A program made the position numbers and the translations under genes. Below the pieces are notes generated by a model. It was not told the DNA's origin, made no database searches, and worked only from the letters and a program-made list of their open reading frames with translations. From Candidatus Methanoprimaticola hominis (GTDB lineage: Archaea > Thermoplasmatota > Thermoplasmata > Methanomassiliicoccales > Methanomethylophilaceae): 6,920 nt of DNA. Where the stretch lies: the NCBI GenBank assembly GCA_006954465.1, contig LVVU01000060.1, positions 1 to 6,920 of the forward strand. Direction: 5' to 3'. Positions 6,558 to 6,920 of the stretch are shown piece after piece; the first letter of the stretch is position 1, and every line of letters begins with the position of its first letter.

Positions 6558-6562
6558 CCCCT
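6558..6562 (-). promoter_or_regulatory. Ribosome binding site of leuS
   Basis: AGGGG on the minus strand lies six bases before the leuS ATG. Together with the TATA-like box at 6588-6597 it predicts a leader of about 15 bases, the same layout as for the isochorismatase-family gene. Confidence 0.5.
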
Positions 6563-6587
6563 ATATACGCACGCGCATAGGGAGAGT

Positions 6588-6597
6588 CCATTAATAC
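6588..6597 (-). promoter_or_regulatory. TATA-like box of the leuS cluster
   Basis: GTATTAATGG on the minus strand is centred about 42 bases before the leuS ATG. Normal spacing puts the transcript start near 6566, just upstream of the AGGGG site. A second AT-rich stretch (6562-6567) is too close to the ATG to act as its TATA box. Confidence 0.45.
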
Positions 6598-6723
6598 CTA
6601 TGGTACCGGGATGCCGCCTTCACGATGCTCCTGGGCTGGATGACATCCCGCCTGTTGATGCGCCATCCTCCGATCCGACAAGTTCCGGGGCTGTCCGACG
6701 TGTCGAGAGGTCGTGTCAGATAT

Positions 6724-6738
6724 GCCTGTCCGACAGGC
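6724..6738. repeat. Inverted repeat, 7-bp arms with one central base
   Basis: GCCTGTC (6724-6730) and GACAGGC (6732-6738) are perfect reverse complements around a single C. This is the most extended copy of the TGTCSGACA motif. With a one-base centre it cannot fold as a tight RNA hairpin along its full length, so a DNA-binding site is the more natural reading. Confidence 0.6.
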
Positions 6739-6780
6739 CTCCGATGTTAGGGGGATCTGTCATGCTCGGCATCCGCAGTC

Positions 6781-6791
6781 TTGTCGGACAA
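6781..6791. repeat. Inverted repeat, 5-bp arms, TTGTC-G-GACAA
   Basis: TTGTC and GACAA are perfect reverse complements around one G. The site ends about 25 bases before the TATA-like box at 6816-6826, a usual position for an archaeal operator or activator site of the plus-strand frame starting at 6847. Confidence 0.5.
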
Positions 6792-6815
6792 ACCTGACGG
6801 ACCACGGTCGCTACC

Positions 6816-6826
6816 TATATCTATAA
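6816..6826 (+). promoter_or_regulatory. TATA-like box of the right-edge reading frame
   Basis: TATATCTATAA is centred about 26 bases before the ATG at 6847, predicting a leaderless transcript. The same geometry is seen at ubiX. It lies in an otherwise GC-rich stretch, which makes it stand out. Confidence 0.5.
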
Positions 6827-6846
6827 CAGAACTAGTATGGTAGAAC

Positions 6847-6920
6847 ATGGGCGGAGCAGCCCGTTTCCACAACGAATTCCAGGATAGACCAGACTTCGTC
6901 TGTCCGTGTCGGACGAATGC
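6847..6920 (+). CDS. Start of an unidentified protein (partial, runs off the window)
   Basis: From the ATG at 6847 a frame stays open for 24 codons to the end of the window. The N-terminus begins MGGAARFHNEF and contains FVCPCRTN, whose closely spaced cysteines (residues 19 and 21) could bind metal if more follow. I do not recognise the family. The main support is the TATA box placed for a leaderless start exactly here; no ribosome binding site is needed in that case. The DNA encoding the cysteine stretch is itself a copy of the TGTCSGACA-type motif (6901-6915). The frame is short, so chance is a real alternative. Confidence 0.38.
   Translation, partial: MGGAARFHNEFQDRPDFVCPCRTN

Larger units (their letters stand above)
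6674..6791. repeat. Cluster of TGTCSGACA-type motifs upstream of leuS
   Basis: Two full copies, TGTCCGACA (6727-6735) and TGTCGGACA (6782-6790), and several partial ones (TCCGACA 6674-6680, TGTCCGACG 6692-6700, TGTCGA 6701-6706, TGTCAGATA 6714-6722) lie within 118 bases. TGTCCG and TGTCGGACG recur at 6901-6915. The element is an interrupted palindrome of TGTC/GACA half-sites with one central base, as expected of an operator for a dimeric regulator. No regulator is identified. It could also be remains of a coding repeat. Confidence 0.55.

Noticed and set aside
6548..6570. T-loop-like GGTTCGAA on the minus strand near the leuS start
   Set aside because: No acceptor, D or anticodon arms can be drawn around it, and it lies within the leuS leader, so it is not a tRNA.
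6640..6750. Plus-strand 36-codon frame in the region upstream of leuS
   Set aside because: It ends in TAG and has no TATA box at a suitable distance. It is mostly the TGTCSGACA motif read in frame.
6063..6797. Plus-strand 244-codon frame over the leuS start and its upstream region
   Set aside because: Most of it is antisense to leuS. The composition is antisense-like and no promoter or domain is seen.

Overview
The window looks archaeal, most likely a moderately GC-rich Thermoplasmatota genome. A member of the Methanomassiliicoccales is a plausible guess, but that is inference from overall style and no diagnostic gene is present. The archaeal signs are an archaeal-length leucyl-tRNA synthetase, an AbrB-PhoU fusion regulator, and TATA-like boxes about 26-28 nt upstream of predicted transcript starts. 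Some of those starts coincide with the start codon (leaderless), and others give short leaders of about 15 nt with a GGGG-type ribosome binding site. All five genes with a clear end stop at TGA.

Layout from left to right. Positions 1-106 may hold the 3' end of an unidentified plus-strand gene. Positions 107-485 are an AT-rich intergenic region with three T5 tracts, a compound inverted repeat (334-382) and a TATA box for the next gene. Then comes an AbrB-PhoU phosphate-type regulator (486-1505, +), which converges on an isochorismatase-family cysteine hydrolase (1532-2077, -). That gene diverges from a flavin prenyltransferase gene, ubiX (2147-2689, +), and one AT-rich element at 2114-2125 can serve as TATA box for both. 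ubiX converges on a minus-strand cluster that reads leuS (6551-3666), then a nitroreductase-family protein (3669-3208), then a GNAT acetyltransferase (from 3211). Each junction in the cluster is a 4-nt ATGA stop/start overlap. To the right of leuS, 6552-6846 carries several copies of a TGTCSGACA-type motif. A short open frame with a TATA box at leaderless distance begins at 6847 and runs off the window.

The genes do not form one pathway. leuS serves translation and probably drives co-transcription of two small enzymes of unknown substrate. UbiX makes prenylated FMN for UbiD-type decarboxylases; in many archaea one of these is in the modified mevalonate pathway. The AbrB-PhoU protein has no phosphate transporter gene beside it here.

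The oddest feature is that the GNAT reading frame has no stop where the domain ends. It runs antisense through almost all of ubiX to a TAG at 2159, and a single-base change in a CCCC run at 2690-2693 would restore a normal-length protein. The window contains no recognisable CRISPR array, insertion sequence, tRNA or rRNA, and I did not find a convincing new multi-gene system.
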